Counted from the first letter of the stretch, positions 1-11,871 are shown. The stretch: 64,000 nt of DNA from Cladosporium sp. IMV 00045 (GCA_001931905.2 MSJI02000919.1:93226-157225), one strand, 5' to 3'. The notes: generated by a model not told the origin, from the sequence alone. Made by a program: numbers and translations.

Positions 1-467
1 GCTGAGATCAAGTTGATGGTTTCATATTTCTTGGTGAATTACGACATGCAAGCGTTGCCCTCGATGCCAAAGGCGTTTAGCCTTGCTACAATGCTGATTC
101 CGTCGACGACTCAGAAGATTCGTATTCGGGAGCGACAAGGGAGGGCTCAGATGAAGATGTAGCTCGTCTTCAGTGGATAGTCAGTATTAAGTATTTCTGC
201 GCTATATTGCTCCTCGCTATCCCATCTCAGACACCGTTGATGTGTGGCATGTTTGGCGACATGTATGACTGGCCTTCTCCCAATCACGATATTGCGTCTC
301 CGCCCCCATGCAACATCACCAAGTCACCTGAGCAGCTTACGCAAAAATTAGCGTCAGCCGATGGGCATTGTTGAGAGTGCTGCAATAATATCGCATATTA
401 TACAGGAAAGTATCACGCGCGTTCACTGCGGAGATTACGTCGCCAAGGAAAGGTCCGTCGGCGCCCT
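1..467. other. intergenic, no gene seen
   Basis: No coding stretch with family resemblance is visible on either strand. The right part is the 3' flank of the permease gene, which ends at 468. Confidence 0.5.
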
Positions 468-2356
468 CTACGCATCCTTGATGATGCTGACGACCGGTCC
501 AGCATACATCTTCTTGCCGAAAATGAAGTAGTTAGAGACGGCGATAACGACAACCAGAGCAAACATGGCGATACCCCTAATGGAAAGTAAGTTAGCTCGA
601 GATTCGAACAACATTCTCAATTCAAATGCGATACGCACCAGTTGAAGTCCGCTGGTGTGACTACCGCGAACAAAGGGAAAAAGCTGATGATGGTGGTGAA
701 CGATTGGTAGCAGACAGCAATGATGTTCAATGGGACACCAAGTCTCCCAAGAGACCAACGCGCAGGTGGCAGAGGCTCTCCAAATAGGCGGCGCCACAGA
801 ACGCACGCAATGCTCAAAACGTAGGTCAGGCCAACGGCGCCATTGAGGAGACCCATGATGCTGTTGAACACCTGATCGCCTCCCAGGCAGAGAAGAGCGA
901 GGATGATGAGGAGAAACATCGAGGCGCCAATGGCGTTCAGTGGAAGTGGGACGCCGTCGATCTTGACCAGGCGGCAGAACCAATTAGGAAAGGGCAGGCC
1001 ACTGCAAAGTAATGTCAGCTTTGATGGAGACTTACCCAAAATAGGATCGCAACAGGACAGGACACTTACCCATCACGAGCGAAGGACCAAGCCTGGCGGG
1101 AGGCAGCGGCCGTCGAGTTGATTGCCATGCCAAGCGTGATGAGGATGAAGGGAATGCTCATGCCAACTGCAGCCGCCTTACTGCCGGTGGCAGCTTCGAA
1201 GACTTCGATCCAAGGGTATGCCGACGAGGACCCCAGAATCTGCTGTTCTACGTCTTGAATGACCAGCATGTACGTGATAGTGGCGACGAGGCCCATAGCG
1301 CCGTTGATTAAAGTGGTGCCTAGCATCATGCGAGGAACAATGAGTGAAGCATTTTTGACCTTGACTGCGTTAGTGGTGTTTGCATACAATTAGTCAGTCT
1401 TGCGCATACCTCTTCAGCCATGTGAGCAGCACTGTCTACACCAACGAACGCTGACGAAGCTGCCAGTTGTCCAACCACACACGCTGCTCCAATAGACGAC
1501 CATCCACCAAAATTTTCAAAGCCAGGAGCTCCAAACACTAGATCCAAAGAGACCTTCGGGGCGAGCACCCAGAGAGGGATCATCACTGCAAAGAAGCCGA
1601 GAAGGTGACAAAACAAAACAACGCCCTCAAACAATGGCAGCCGCTTAGCCAGGAAAGCATTGAACAAGGCGGCGAAGAGTGCGATCCCAATGGTGAATAA
1701 GCAGCTCTGCCATTGTGTTGGCTGAAAGTTTGGGTTGTGGACGGAGGCTACGATGAAGATTTGCTGAGCGGTCGTGTAGGATGTACTGGCAATGAACGCC
1801 TGCCAGCCCATCGCCGCAAGCCAACCAGAGCAGTAGCTGAGGATCTTTTGAAGGCTTGGAGGTGCGAATTCCGATACCCAGTGGTATTGTCCTCCAGAAG
1901 AAGGGGCCATGGAGGCCATTTCCGCGAGAGAGGCCGTGACCGGGATAGTCATGAACCAAGTTGCAATGAATACCCAGACCGTACCAGCTCTGCCGCCATT
2001 GATCAAGGAGAAGGTTCCAGTGCTGTCGAGGAGTGCTTAGCAGATGTTTCCTCTGGGTCTCTGTCCCCGCTCGCTGCGACTTACGAGAACATTGCTTCCC
2101 AAGTTGCCATGATGACACAAGTAAGCCCGAAAATCGACACGGAGTGGAACGAGCGCTGGGCAAGTTAGTGAATCGATCAGATACACAATCTGATCTGAGC
2201 AGGTCATACTTTCAGCTGCTGCTGTTTTCCAAGACGCATCATGTCCGCCTGGTCATTGGCAGTGCCATGTTTCATGGCGTCGCCGTCCAGCGAAGGTGGT
2301 GTATCAGAGCCATCTCCAGATCCGCGAAGCTCGTGTAATTCGGCTTGCTTCGACAT
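468..2356 (-). CDS. APC-superfamily amino acid / choline-type permease
   Basis: Plasma-membrane permease importing amino acids, GABA or choline-like substrates. Six exons splice in frame: 2210-2356, 2085-2155, 1410-2022, 1070-1359, 639-1001 and 468-576, giving 530 residues. The N-terminal tail is hydrophilic and ends in a RLGKQQQLK segment. Then come SIFGLTCVIMATWEAMF, LINGGRAGTVW, AEEVKNAS and SFARDGGLPFPNW, in the order and spacing of the fungal GABA/choline permease family, with about 12 hydrophobic helices. The start at 2356 (MSKQ) is chosen because an upstream in-frame ATG at 2398 adds only unconserved residues. The exon 3/4 boundary uses an AAG acceptor, which restores the conserved AEEVKNAS. 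The family is sure; the substrate cannot be read from sequence. It may supply substrates to the nearby catabolic genes, but that is only positional. Confidence 0.9.
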
Positions 2357-2399
2357 GTCGCTCAGTGTGAGGATGATGCGCAAACACGCTCGATTCAAT

Positions 2400-4070
2400 G
2401 ATGTTGAGCTTCAAGACGGCGAAAAGAAGCTGGATGCGGAACTCAGGCGCCTGAAGAATGTGGCTGCAAGCCAAGATCTACAAGTCAATCGGCACCACTA
2501 GGTTTTGTGTTGAGGATACATATTGAGGCGTAATCCGTCGGCAGGCAAGGTACATTAGCGGGTTTCGCCTGCAAGAGGGCGGCTCGTTGAATGAATACCA
2601 AAGCTGGACTGGCAAGACCGTGCTATTCAGGCGACGGCATGGTGTCGAGACCCTCGCACAGTCCAAAGGGCCCCAAAAAGAAAGGGTCTGATCTACCGGC
2701 AGCCCTCCGTGGTTCATGAAGGAGCGTGGGGGCATGATTGCGTAAAAGCTATTCAGGCGAGCCGGGACCCTTCCTACCGCTTGTATGCACGGCGAGTGAT
2801 TTCGCCGAGTAGGGACGGCACTGGTACGAATCCCGAGCAAGTACAACAAATTGCTCGCTAAAGCTCGACTCCGCCTCCAAGCGAGCTTGAAGCATGTGAT
2901 TGACAGTAATGGACCCGTATCGACACAATATGAGACCAGATCCTATGCAGTGAGGACCTAGAATACTCGTATGAGATCGAATGCGTGTGATCAGAACGGC
3001 GTCCTTGCAAGAAGAATGCGGGCCTTCCCTACACTTCTATGTGCAAGACAGGAATGTTTGCAGACCCTCGACGCTAGCTGGCCTAGACGCAAAAGTACAG
3101 GTTTGTTGACCTGCATGCTGAAAGACCGCGTACCAGGACTATGAAGCCCTGTAAGGGATTCTGTCCGTCTCGTAATAAGCTAAGTAGGCGAAATAAGGTT
3201 GTGAAAGAAGTGAAGATGAGTATTGGTGGGAAGTATCTTGGAAGGATTGAGGGAAGGATCACTAGCGTTTCCGTGCCGTCTCTGTCTGCAACGCTGCCGA
3301 GGTTCAAAAAGACCCACATACATTCCGGTGGTGATAGATCAATTCTCCAGTGGTATTCAAGGCCTCATCGGCTGCGATCTTTGCACAGGTATATATAGTT
3401 TCTGATTGATTGATTCGATGTTTGGTGGGGTGTGCCAGACGCGCATCTCAAGACAACGACTTTAGTTGAGAAGATGGCTCATCGAATGCTTCGTTGTATA
3501 TTGGCAAGACCAGCCAAGCTGCGCTACCGGTAAAAAACAAGGCTGAGCAGTAGTACAAAGGGTTTCGTAACGAAAAAACTATCGTTTAGGACTATAGGGT
3601 TTTTCGCATGGTTTGGAGGGAAAGCCTACTCTCGACTTCCGCTGATGGGAAGCGAGCGTATGCTCTCATGAACATGTTGTAATGCAGGCATATCCGAGAA
3701 CTTTGCATGCATGGCACGTTGGGCTTTGCAATTCTTTATTGGATCGGTTTCCGCCTGTCAAAGTCTTTTGTCCAGAAATTTGACCGAGCATGCAACAATA
3801 AACCTCCGGGTGGTTGACCTTGAGATGACTGGTTGACTATTCATCCCGGATAGATAAACTACCCTACATGAAGTCAACCATACTCTCGAGACTATAGGTA
3901 GCGCATCCTTTGGCCGTACCATCATCTTACGACACGGAAGAGAGTGTTATTGACCGTAGGGCTTGGCTTGTGTGTCACGATTGCCTTGCCACCTCATCAA
4001 TCGTGTCTAGTTCATATGTTTCCTGAATTCTGAGCTCAGATTCTCGGCTTGCCTTGTTGCGAACATTTTG
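2400..4070. other. 1.7 kb intergenic, no gene recognised
   Basis: Short open frames on both strands here (for example 2478-2849 on minus and 3141-3398 on plus) show no family motifs, no splice-consistent extensions and no hydrophobic or low-complexity pattern suggesting a product. No tRNA or transposon ends were noticed. It separates two divergently oriented membrane-protein genes and so holds both promoters. Confidence 0.45.
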
Positions 4071-4073
4071 ACC

Positions 4074-5434
4074 ATGTCTCTTTTCGCAAGAGATGTGGTT
4101 CCGAGTACAGTCGTCAATGACCAGGACCAAGGTGCTGTTGTTACGATCGCTGCGGCCTTTGGCCTTGTCACGGCTATCATATTCCTCAATATCCGGCTGC
4201 TGATCAGGTGGCCCTGGCAGAGCTTGTTCGATATTGATGATGCAGCTGCGGCTGTCGCTTCGGTCAGTCAAGATCTGCGTCTGAACGGCAGTAGCATACC
4301 ACGCTGACTCGGTTGAACAAGCATTCGGCGTGATACAGACCATCGTTGTGCTCTCCGAAGTCCCCGCAGGCTTGGGCAAGAAGAATGCACTCTTGACGCA
4401 GCAAAGCTCACTGCATGTCCAGAAAGTTGGTGTGATACGTCCACATCTTGAGCATATTATTGGCTAACAAGCTGGCAGATGATATATGCTAGTGATCTTC
4501 TGTATGTCTGGGCTCTCTATTGCAGCAAGCTTGCAGTATGCATTTTGATCAAAAGACTGTGCATCTCTCGTCAACACTTGAGATTCGCAACAGTCTTGAG
4601 TTACTTGTGTATGTATCTTGGGGTGGTTTCAATGTTCATGATCGGACTCCGTCAGCGGACTTCGGAACCTTGGAACGGCGAGCCAGCCACTGGACAAAGT
4701 ACAGTATGAACTTCTTGACGCACTGCGCTTTGCTATTTGCTGATTTATGATTGCAGTTCCATCGGTGGGTCGCAGTGGAAGCATTTGCTTGCCTTGTCGA
4801 TGTCGCCATCGCGATCTTTCCGATCGCACTTGTATGGGACCTTCAGATGAAGCAGGAAAAGAAAGTCTGGGTGATCCTAGGCGTCGCAGCTCGATTACCG
4901 TAGGTCATCTCAGAGGCTCTGCTCCAACGATTCTCGTGCTGACGAAATAGCACAATTCCACTTGCTGTAATGCGGCTCATCAGTCTCTCGCGATCTCTGA
5001 CAAGCACCGAACAAGTCTTCGATCATGCCACGAGCGAGGTCTTCACACAGGCAGAACTGTGCTATTCTGTGATCTCAGCGACCATTCCCTGCTTGCGTAT
5101 CTTCATGCAATCGGCCAACACTGGTCTGCTAGGCATGACGACTTTCGACGAATCGACCACTGATCGGAGTGATCCAACCTACCTCACAAGCCGATCGGAG
5201 AACTACGGCGGAAAGAGGTCATCAAACAAACAGAAGGGCAGAATGAAGAAGGCGAATGTGATGAATACGAACAGAACTGTCAGCATTGAGCTGCAAGACC
5301 GGGCGATGTGGGGCGAGAACAGCACCAATGCTGTGGCCGGTAGCGATAAGCACTCGGTAGCGAGCGACGGTTCCGAGAGAGCGATCATGGTGCAGCAGAC
5401 CATTAATGTACATTACGATGAACCGAGTCGATAG
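4074..5434 (+). CDS. fungal rhodopsin-domain (SAT4/PTH11-like) integral membrane protein
   Basis: Seven-helix membrane protein of the fungal rhodopsin-domain family, whose molecular role is mostly unknown. Visible pieces in order: helix 1 (VVTIAAAFGLVTAIIFLNIRLLIR), the DD pair after WPWQSLF, TFGVIQTIVVLSEVPAGLGK, then MIYASDLLYVWALYCSKLAV with the helix 4 region. Next come EAFACLVDVAIAIFPIALVWDLQMK, LPLAVMRLISL and AELCYSVISATIPCLRIFM. The tail is about 110 hydrophilic Ser/Asn-rich residues. This is the usual domain order and length (roughly 380 residues). Introns lie near 4267-4318, 4427-4478, 4699-4755 and 4899-4950; exact junctions are approximate. The first intron needs a GTCAAG donor, since the more obvious GTCAGT donor does not keep frame, so exon 1 may be slightly different. 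The start is the ATG at 4074. No partner is evident. Confidence 0.8.
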
Positions 5435-5833
5435 CATGAAATCGTAATGTCATGATGTGCTTGTTTTCGGGTGGACGGAAGGCTGGGCCAAAGTACAAGC
5501 TGTGACCGTCCCCTTGGGTTTGGTCGTCATATTTGATTGTCACCCTTCAACGAACATGTAAGGATGAGAAAGAGAGTCGACGACCACGGTCTAGCCGAAG
5601 GATGAAAATAATGTATAGCTAAGTGATACTGTAGTCGAGAGAGCCGCGGTAGTCGAGCCTTGAATGGTCCGTGCGGGATCTCGACCCCCGAGTTGTCTTC
5701 GAGAACTTTCCGTTTTCCCATATACCTTAACCATACAACATTCCCGATACCTCACTACTTCTCCCTCATCAATCGCCCAATCGCATTCTCATATCTTCAT
5801 CTTCATCCACTCCACCGCATCACATCCACCACA
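5435..5833. other. HSP10 promoter and 3' flank of rhodopsin-domain gene
   Basis: No coding signal. The segment ends in a C/A-rich pyrimidine tract typical of fungal 5' leaders just before the HSP10 ATG, and it contains the heat-shock element listed separately. Confidence 0.6.
5698..5710. promoter_or_regulatory. heat-shock element upstream of HSP10
   Basis: Three perfect alternating pentamer cores, TTC-nn-GAA-nn-TTC, starting 136 bp before the HSP10 ATG. This is the established HSF1 binding pattern. The match is exact over all nine defined positions and lies in the position expected for a heat-inducible chaperonin gene. Confidence 0.8.
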
Positions 5834-6279
5834 ATGGTATGTCACCACCGCTATCCGATCACTCCAACACCTCCGCTAACCTTTCATCCTCCTCCTAGTC
5901 TCTCCTCAAGAACATCAAGTCCCTCGCACCTCTCCTTGACCGCGTTCTGGTGCAGCGCGTCAAGCCCGAGACCAAGACTGCCTCTGGCATCTTCCTCCCC
6001 GACAGCGCTGTCAAGGAGCTCAACGAGGGCAAGGTCCTCGCCGTTGGCCCCGGTCTCCCCGACAAGGACGGCAAGCGCATGCCCATGGGCGTCAAGGCCG
6101 GCGACAAGGTCCTCATTCCTCAGTTCGGCGGCAGTGCCGTCAAGGTCGGCGAGGAGGAGTACACATTGTTCAGGGACGCCGAGTACGTTTACGTTGGCGC
6201 GCAGCCATTGAAGATGATTGGAATTGTGAAGGGGAAGGACTAACACGCTTGCAGGCTCCTGGCCAAGATCAACGAGTAA
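5834..6279 (+). CDS. HSP10: mitochondrial 10 kDa chaperonin (Hsp10/GroES)
   Basis: Co-chaperonin that caps Hsp60 in the mitochondrial matrix. Three exons: the bare ATG 5834-5836, 5899-6182 and 6255-6279, giving 103 residues, the canonical Hsp10 length. Exon 2 holds the signatures LAPLLDRVLVQRVKPETK, TASGIFLP (mobile loop) and VLIPQFGGSAVK. Exon 3 supplies the C-terminus LLAKINE. Without splicing the last intron (GTACGT donor, CTAAC branch, GCAG acceptor), the frame runs on to a stop at 6243 with an unrelated tail. The spliced form is therefore preferred because it restores the family ending. The first intron splits directly after the start codon (GTATGT...CTAG). A perfect heat-shock element lies upstream, so HSF1 control is likely. 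Confidence 0.95.
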
Positions 6280-6933
6280 ACTTGGACGGAAAGATTTTTG
6301 TACGATACCGAAAATACGCGATGTTATACCAGCATAATCACAAAAGCGCCCGCGGAAGGACTCTGGCTTCTTGAGGCATACCAAAACAAAAGAAAAAGAA
6401 AAATTGGAGGTTCATTATCTTGTATATCATATTTCCCGATTGTACTTACAGCCTTGTGTGAATCTTATCTCTCCTCTTGCAGTCTGGCTGCTTTGGACCT
6501 TTGCGCTCGCTCGAGCTACATTCATCGCATGCATGGGATCTTCCAGCGCTGGCGGCTTCAGCAAATGGCACACGTCGCCCATGACACCGGCTTTTCTTGC
6601 AAGCACTACGCTGGTGAGCGCAGACATATGCAGACTCGCAGGCATGCGCCACTGCGGTGAGGGGAACAGATGTTGACCTTGGCGGAAGGCTAGTTGTACT
6701 GGACCTGGACACTGTTTTGAGTCTGCAGGTGTGGCACCAACATGTATCATTGCCGTCGGAGTGCAAGAAGTGTCTGGCTTTTCAAATGGCTGGCTAAATC
6801 ATTTGCCAAAAGCGGGTGCATGTCGATGATTGATGCTATACTCTCACGAAAGCCTCCCCTCTTACCATGAATGAATACTAACCCGCAAGCCGCGAACAAA
6901 AAAGCCAGCCTCTCAGTTTCAAGTCTGTTTCCT
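6280..6933. other. intergenic between convergent genes, nothing seen
   Basis: This 650 bp holds the 3' ends of HSP10 (plus) and the dioxygenase (minus). Frames such as 6427-6750 (minus) carry no recognisable domain and are not extended by splice sites. Confidence 0.5.
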
Positions 6934-7938
6934 TCAAGATATCGGCGCCAACGAAATATCATACTCCAATTCCAACCCCGCCAAAGCATCCCCTTTCCTC
7001 GGCGCAAACCTCACGCTCAACTCATCTTTCACGGCAAACACACTGTCATCAGCGAGATACTTGCAGTCTTTGTCGAAAATCTGCGTCGTCAAATGCTTGT
7101 ACTTCGCATGCCGGACGACAAGGTGGATGTGTGCGGGTCGGAATGGGTGTCGGTCCATGAGTTGGAGAAGCTGACCGGCGGGACCGTCGGAGGGGACCTG
7201 AGTGATGTTGTTAGATGTGGTTTGTTTAAGGGTTTTATTTTGGGAGAAGGGAGGGGTTATACGAACGGGATAAGGTGTCGGACGCAAGCAGTAAAACGAA
7301 TACCTCCCCTCGTCATCCGTCACGAATTGTCCGCGGAGGTTCAGGTCTTGCTGGTGCGTGTCTTGTTGCTCGTACAATCCTGCGAGGACGATAGTCAGCA
7401 CCCGGTCTCTCCTAGGTCACGCAATGATCTCACCATTTGTAGAAGCCTGCCAAACATCCACCGTCGCCCCTTTCACCACATCCCCACTCCCAGCATCCCT
7501 CACAGCGCCATGCATGAAGACAACTTGCGCATCCCGCGGCGTATCAAAACTAATCGACGTCCCATTCTCCCTCACAGGATGATCATTCCTCCAAAACGGG
7601 CCCAGAATCGCCGACGCAGTCGGCTTATCCGCCGCTTCCCTCGCAGCCGCTGAGAAAGTGATATCGTCCACCAAACTCTCGATTCCGAGCACGTCGCAGA
7701 GAAGCTGGATTTCGTTGCGCTTGTCGTCGCTCATTTGACCCGCGAGGTTGAGCGTGTCGACGCCGAGCATCCATTCGGAGGTTGTGAGCTGGGTTTCTTG
7801 CACGAAGGCGTGCAGGTGTGTTATTAGGGAGGTGAGGATTTCGCGGAGACGCGGTGGGGTAGAGGGGCCCATGGATGTGATCACCTTTTGAGTGAAAGCC
7901 GTGTCTAGAGGAGTCTTCTCTTGTGGGAGGGAGCCCAT
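6934..7938 (-). CDS. intradiol ring-cleavage dioxygenase (catechol / hydroxyquinol 1,2-dioxygenase type)
   Basis: Non-haem Fe(III) enzyme that opens catechol or hydroxyquinol between the two hydroxyls, giving muconate or maleylacetate for the 3-oxoadipate route. Exons 7434-7938, 7267-7379 and 6934-7197 join in frame to 293 residues. An N-terminal helical dimerisation segment is followed by ILGPFWR, DVWQASTNGLYEQQD, GRYSFY, PYPVPSDGPAGQLL and RPAHIHLVV. The four iron ligands of the family are present: Tyr of GLYEQ, Tyr of GRYSF and both His of AHIH. The second intron needs a GTTCGT donor; the alternative GTATAA loses the frame. FAD monooxygenases and a dienelactone-hydrolase-like gene nearby support aromatic catabolism. 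Catechol and hydroxyquinol subtypes cannot be told apart safely, though the N-terminal region resembles the hydroxyquinol group. Confidence 0.92.
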
Positions 7939-8661
7939 GTTGGCGAATGGGTAGGTGGTTTTGGAAGGGTTTGGGGCGGGTTGCGTGCTGATGGTTGGGA
8001 GGTCGATTTGAATTGATGGCTCTAATGTTGATTGTATTTTGGGTCTGTTGAATGGTCTTCACAATCCAGCACGTGTAATAAGCATTTGTCTTCTGGGCAT
8101 CGGGAGACGTTCATCCAATCCGCACGTTGTGGGTGTCGTGAGCGGTTGTTCTGCTGAGCAAGGTGCCATACCCGACGTGCGGATATGGCATTCGGCTCAG
8201 ATCAGACGACCACTACGAACCAGAAAATTGACGGGTAGACATGGCTGAGCCGCAAAACGAATCCAGACATGATTCTTTGAATGCATGGCTTTTTTAATGT
8301 TATACGCTCAAGATTTTGCGGGTGTGATGGGTAGTTGATCGAATGGCAGCGTCTACGGATGTGCGCATATTATGATGCTCCAAATTTTTCCAAGCGACTC
8401 TTGATTGTCTTTGGGATATGGATACTGGTGAAGAAAGTTGCCTCATACGATCAAGGAAAACAAAGAGTCATGTCTGCAATGATGCACTGAACAGCCTTGA
8501 ATCACCATTTTGGGTCTGGAACAACTGCTAGAATAGCATTTCATAGTGTCAAGAAAGATATATCATAGAGATCGAACATCAAAGCATCAGAAAAAATCCA
8601 GACCCTACATCGCAGGTGCTTCAAGTCTCCGCAAAACGGATTAACAATCCTCGAAACAAAA
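7939..8661. other. intergenic, dioxygenase promoter and FMO 3' flank
   Basis: No gene-like frame. The right half is AT-rich and is the likely 3' untranslated region of the flavin monooxygenase; the left half is the dioxygenase promoter. Confidence 0.5.
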
Positions 8662-10405
8662 TTACACCTTCCCATTCATATCCTGGTGGGTTGCCTTCCA
8701 CTCCTCCACAAGGCCAGCAAAGTCTCGCGGCAAATAAGGCTCCGTAAGCTCAGCGAAGAAGCTCTTCTTGCGATGATTCTGAAGACCCATATCACGTAAG
8801 AGCATATCGACGTATGGCAGACCCTCAAACACGAAGTCGGGAAGAGATGCTCCATACCCGCAAGGGTAGCGCCACTTGCCCCACTGAGTGTGCAGCATAA
8901 TCTCTTTGGTGACTTCCTGTTTTGTGCTGGGAAGACGGTCGAGTCGGTTGGAAAGGTAGACTGCAGTCCAGTGGCCTTGGATAGTAGCGCAGGTCGCTGT
9001 GGATACCGTTGATACTGCGCCAACCCAGGCCATGTTGCGGGAGAAGGCGTGACCAGAAGGGACGATGAAACGGTAGAGGCGAAGCGGGTCGGCTTCTTTG
9101 GGCGTAAAGCGAAGTTCTGGTTGATCTCTGAGGCGAGGGAACATATCTAGCACGTCTTGGTCTGCTTTGTCGGCGAGCCGAGTTTTCTCGGATTGAGAAA
9201 CGTTAAGACCGAATCCTTGAGGACCGAGACCTTGGAACTTGATGGGCGATTCCTTCTTCCACCCTGTCGAGCAGATCACAACGTCGGCGTGTAGTCGAGT
9301 TCCATCGGCGAGAATGACAGTCTTCTTCTCCATTCGATCGATCTGTCCTACGTGGACTCTGATCTTGCCTTCCTTAACGAGATCGAACAGCGGAGTTTCG
9401 TAGTTTAAGATACTCAGACCACTACCGATCCAAAAAGCTGAATGCCACGGCTGCAGTTTCTTAAGCTCGGGATGAGAATCATACCCGTTAGCCGCGATGA
9501 CATCGGAAGACAAAACCCACCAGAATAAATTGACCAGCCAACGTCCGAGGATGGTACCATGTAGGAACCTTCGCATTCCTCCAAACCCATCTTCGTTGAC
9601 CCAAGGACACGGAGCCGTCCAAGTCATCCAACGGATCAAAAGAAGTTGATCCAGGCGTTTCTTGAAAGGTGTCACGAAAGCTGGGGCTATCCAAACCGGG
9701 CCATGCCCATTGTCCCTGATGACGAGATCAACGGTCGATCCAGCCTGGACTTGAGCGTACGCAACATCAAAAGCAGACTTGGCACCGCCGACGACGACCG
9801 AGTTTTTGATGTTTCTAAGCTCAGATGCTCGAGCGCAGAAGTCTTTGGCATGGAAGAGAGGTGCCCCGAGATCCTCTTGGCCAGTGTAGGTTGGCATGTT
9901 GGGGGTTGAGGTCAGACCAGTGGCCAGAATCAGCTGTTTAGCGATGACTGTGCGTTGACCGGATGGTCTCATCACGGACAATTTCCAAGATTCGCCTGAG
10001 GGCTCGACGATGTCCACTTTGGTGTGGAACTGGATCTTGTCGAAGAAGCCGAAGTGATGGGCGAAGTCCGTGAGGTAGCGATTGAGAATCTTGCCGGGAA
10101 TGTGGTTGTCCGGTTTTACGCCGTAGATGGATTCCAGCATGGGAAAGTCAGGATACTCGTAGGTGCCAACCATGTTGTTGGACTTGAGGCCTGGGTAGAG
10201 GCGATTCTTCGACCAGGTTCCACCGGGGGTCTCTGCTTCTTCCAAAACAGCCAGTGTTTTGTCTGGCATCAGTTGGGAGACGGCTTTTGCTGCTGCTAAG
10301 CCATACCAACCTGGGTAAAAAACGTTTTAGCGACCAGTTACGACAGATAAAGAGGTAAGGAAGCTTACCGGCACCGACAACGACAATATCGTAGTTGTCG
10401 TCCAT
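8662..10405 (-). CDS. FAD/NADPH flavin-containing monooxygenase
   Basis: Class B-like flavoprotein monooxygenase; it probably oxygenates a small organic substrate. Exons 10369-10405 (12 codons plus one base) and 8662-10310 give 561 residues. The N-terminal FAD fold YDIVVVGAGWYGLAAAK is interrupted by the single intron inside GAG-WYG. Next come ETPGGTW, an ATGLTSTPNMP segment, FHAKDF, then VVVGGAKSAFDVAY as the second (NADPH) dinucleotide motif, and VVICSTGWKK as the conserved ATG-like C-terminal motif. A hydrophobic patch near WLVNLFWWVLSSDVI could touch membrane. It lies between the dioxygenase and the SDR on the same strand, so a joint pathway is plausible. The substrate is unknown. Baeyer-Villiger activity is possible but not shown by the motifs. 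Confidence 0.88.
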
Positions 10406-10981
10406 CTTGTCTTAGATCGTGTTTACTCTCAGGGTAAATAAACTGGATAATTCAAGTCACTTTTGAAAAAGGCAAAAGCTCAGAGTGTCGCAAATCGCAT
10501 TCAGGCGGGTGAACAGTGTGTATGTAACATAATCAGCTCGCACCGACAGAGCACGATATCATGAGGTTGCATGCGATAACACATCAATCGCAAGGGCGGT
10601 CTGCCTAAGTCTCACCTCCCGATAAGGAGAGGGGGCGGACCGCACGAAAGGCGACGCATTGGAGCTTCTCAGATCACTACCTACTCGTGTTGATTCCCTC
10701 TCGTGCGGTGTGAGCAGGAGGTCCATATCCGCTATTGAAACTTCCCGCTCAATCCAGGCTCTGCTCACGCGTAGGCTATTGATCCAAGTCGGCAAAGGGA
10801 AACTCTAAAATCGACAAAGTGTGCAATCCCCGCAGCATCACGGGGAGATCGCAGACCCGTGTTTATGGGGTCCCTGGGGAAAGAAAGACACATGCAAGTG
10901 ACTCGAGTGGTGAACGACTAGGCCATGGAAAGCGAGCATTGGATGGCTGTCAATAGGATCAAGATGATTGTTCTTGTCACT
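10406..10981. other. intergenic, FMO promoter and SDR 3' flank
   Basis: Nothing coding recognised. The minus-strand frame 10559-10795 has no family resemblance. Confidence 0.45.
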
Positions 10982-11871
10982 TTACTTCTCATAGCTAATC
11001 AAACCATCAATTGTGCCAGCGTGCAGCCCACCAGTAATTGCAATATCAGCAGAAGTCGTGTGGATCGATGCATCGCTCAAGAAATAGATAGCAGCACCCG
11101 TCAAGTCGTTCTGCGTGCTCAGCCGCTGGTTAGGAGGAGCGAGCCACATTTGCTCGCCTTCTCGTCTGCTGGCTTTGGCTTCCCTCACGTTCTTTGTCAT
11201 TTCAGAATCCACAAAGCCAGGGGAGATAGTGTTCACGCGGATTCCGTGAGGTGCGAGTTCCACACCGAGTACTTTGGCCAGCATCATGACTCCTCCCTTA
11301 GAGGCGTTGTACGCAGCCATCCTGTATCCCGGTAGAGCGATATGTGCTGATTGGGAGGCAAGAAGTAGAATGCTTCCGGGCTTCTTTTGCTTTATCAATT
11401 CTTTGGCAACCATTTGTACTGTGAAGAATGTGCCGCGCACCTACGTCGTGGTTAGCAGATGGACGTCTCAGATGGGATAATGTCATTTCTTACGTTAATT
11501 TCTTGGATGCGCGTGAACTCCTCCCAAGTCTGATCCACGAATGGCTTGTCAATGGCAATACCAGCAGCAGGTACGCATCCATCGATGGTCTTGAACTTGT
11601 CGAGCGTCTGTTGGAATGCTGCCTCCAAACTCTCCTGCTTGGTGACATCCGTCTGAATGTACAGTGTCTGGCTGCCGAACCTGGAGCTCAAGGAGTTGAA
11701 CTCCTCCTCATTCGCGGGTTTGTTCTGGATGTCCCATACAGACACATTTCCACCCATTTCGCAAATTGCCCGAGCGATTGTAAACCCAATGCCTTGGGCG
11801 CCACCGGTCACGATGTAGTTGCGGCCAGTCAACTCGAAGGTTGGGCGGACATCCTTGATTGGGTAGGACAT
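10982..11871 (-). CDS. short-chain dehydrogenase/reductase (sorbose reductase / arabinitol dehydrogenase-like)
   Basis: Classical NAD(P)-dependent SDR. Exons 11494-11871 and 10982-11440 give 278 residues. Residues 18-30 carry the cofactor motif YIVTGGAQGIGFT. A PAAGIAI stretch takes the NNAG position. The catalytic Ser sits in LLLASQSAH and the YxxxK pair in AAYNASKGG. PGFVDSEMTKN is the usual post-active-site motif, and the C-terminal AITGGLHAGTID is typical of fungal polyol dehydrogenases. The NNAG motif is changed to PAAG, removing the Asn that normally stabilises the beta strand; activity is likely kept because Ser/Tyr/Lys are present. It lies in the putative aromatic cluster, where an SDR could reduce a ring or carbonyl intermediate. 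The exact substrate is not inferable. Confidence 0.9.

Noticed and set aside
2478..2849. 123-residue minus-strand frame in the 2.4-4.0 kb intergenic region
   Set aside because: No recognised motif, no splice-consistent extension and no second copy to show constraint.
5884..6384. Minus-strand frame opposite HSP10
   Set aside because: Antisense shadow of a codon-biased gene.
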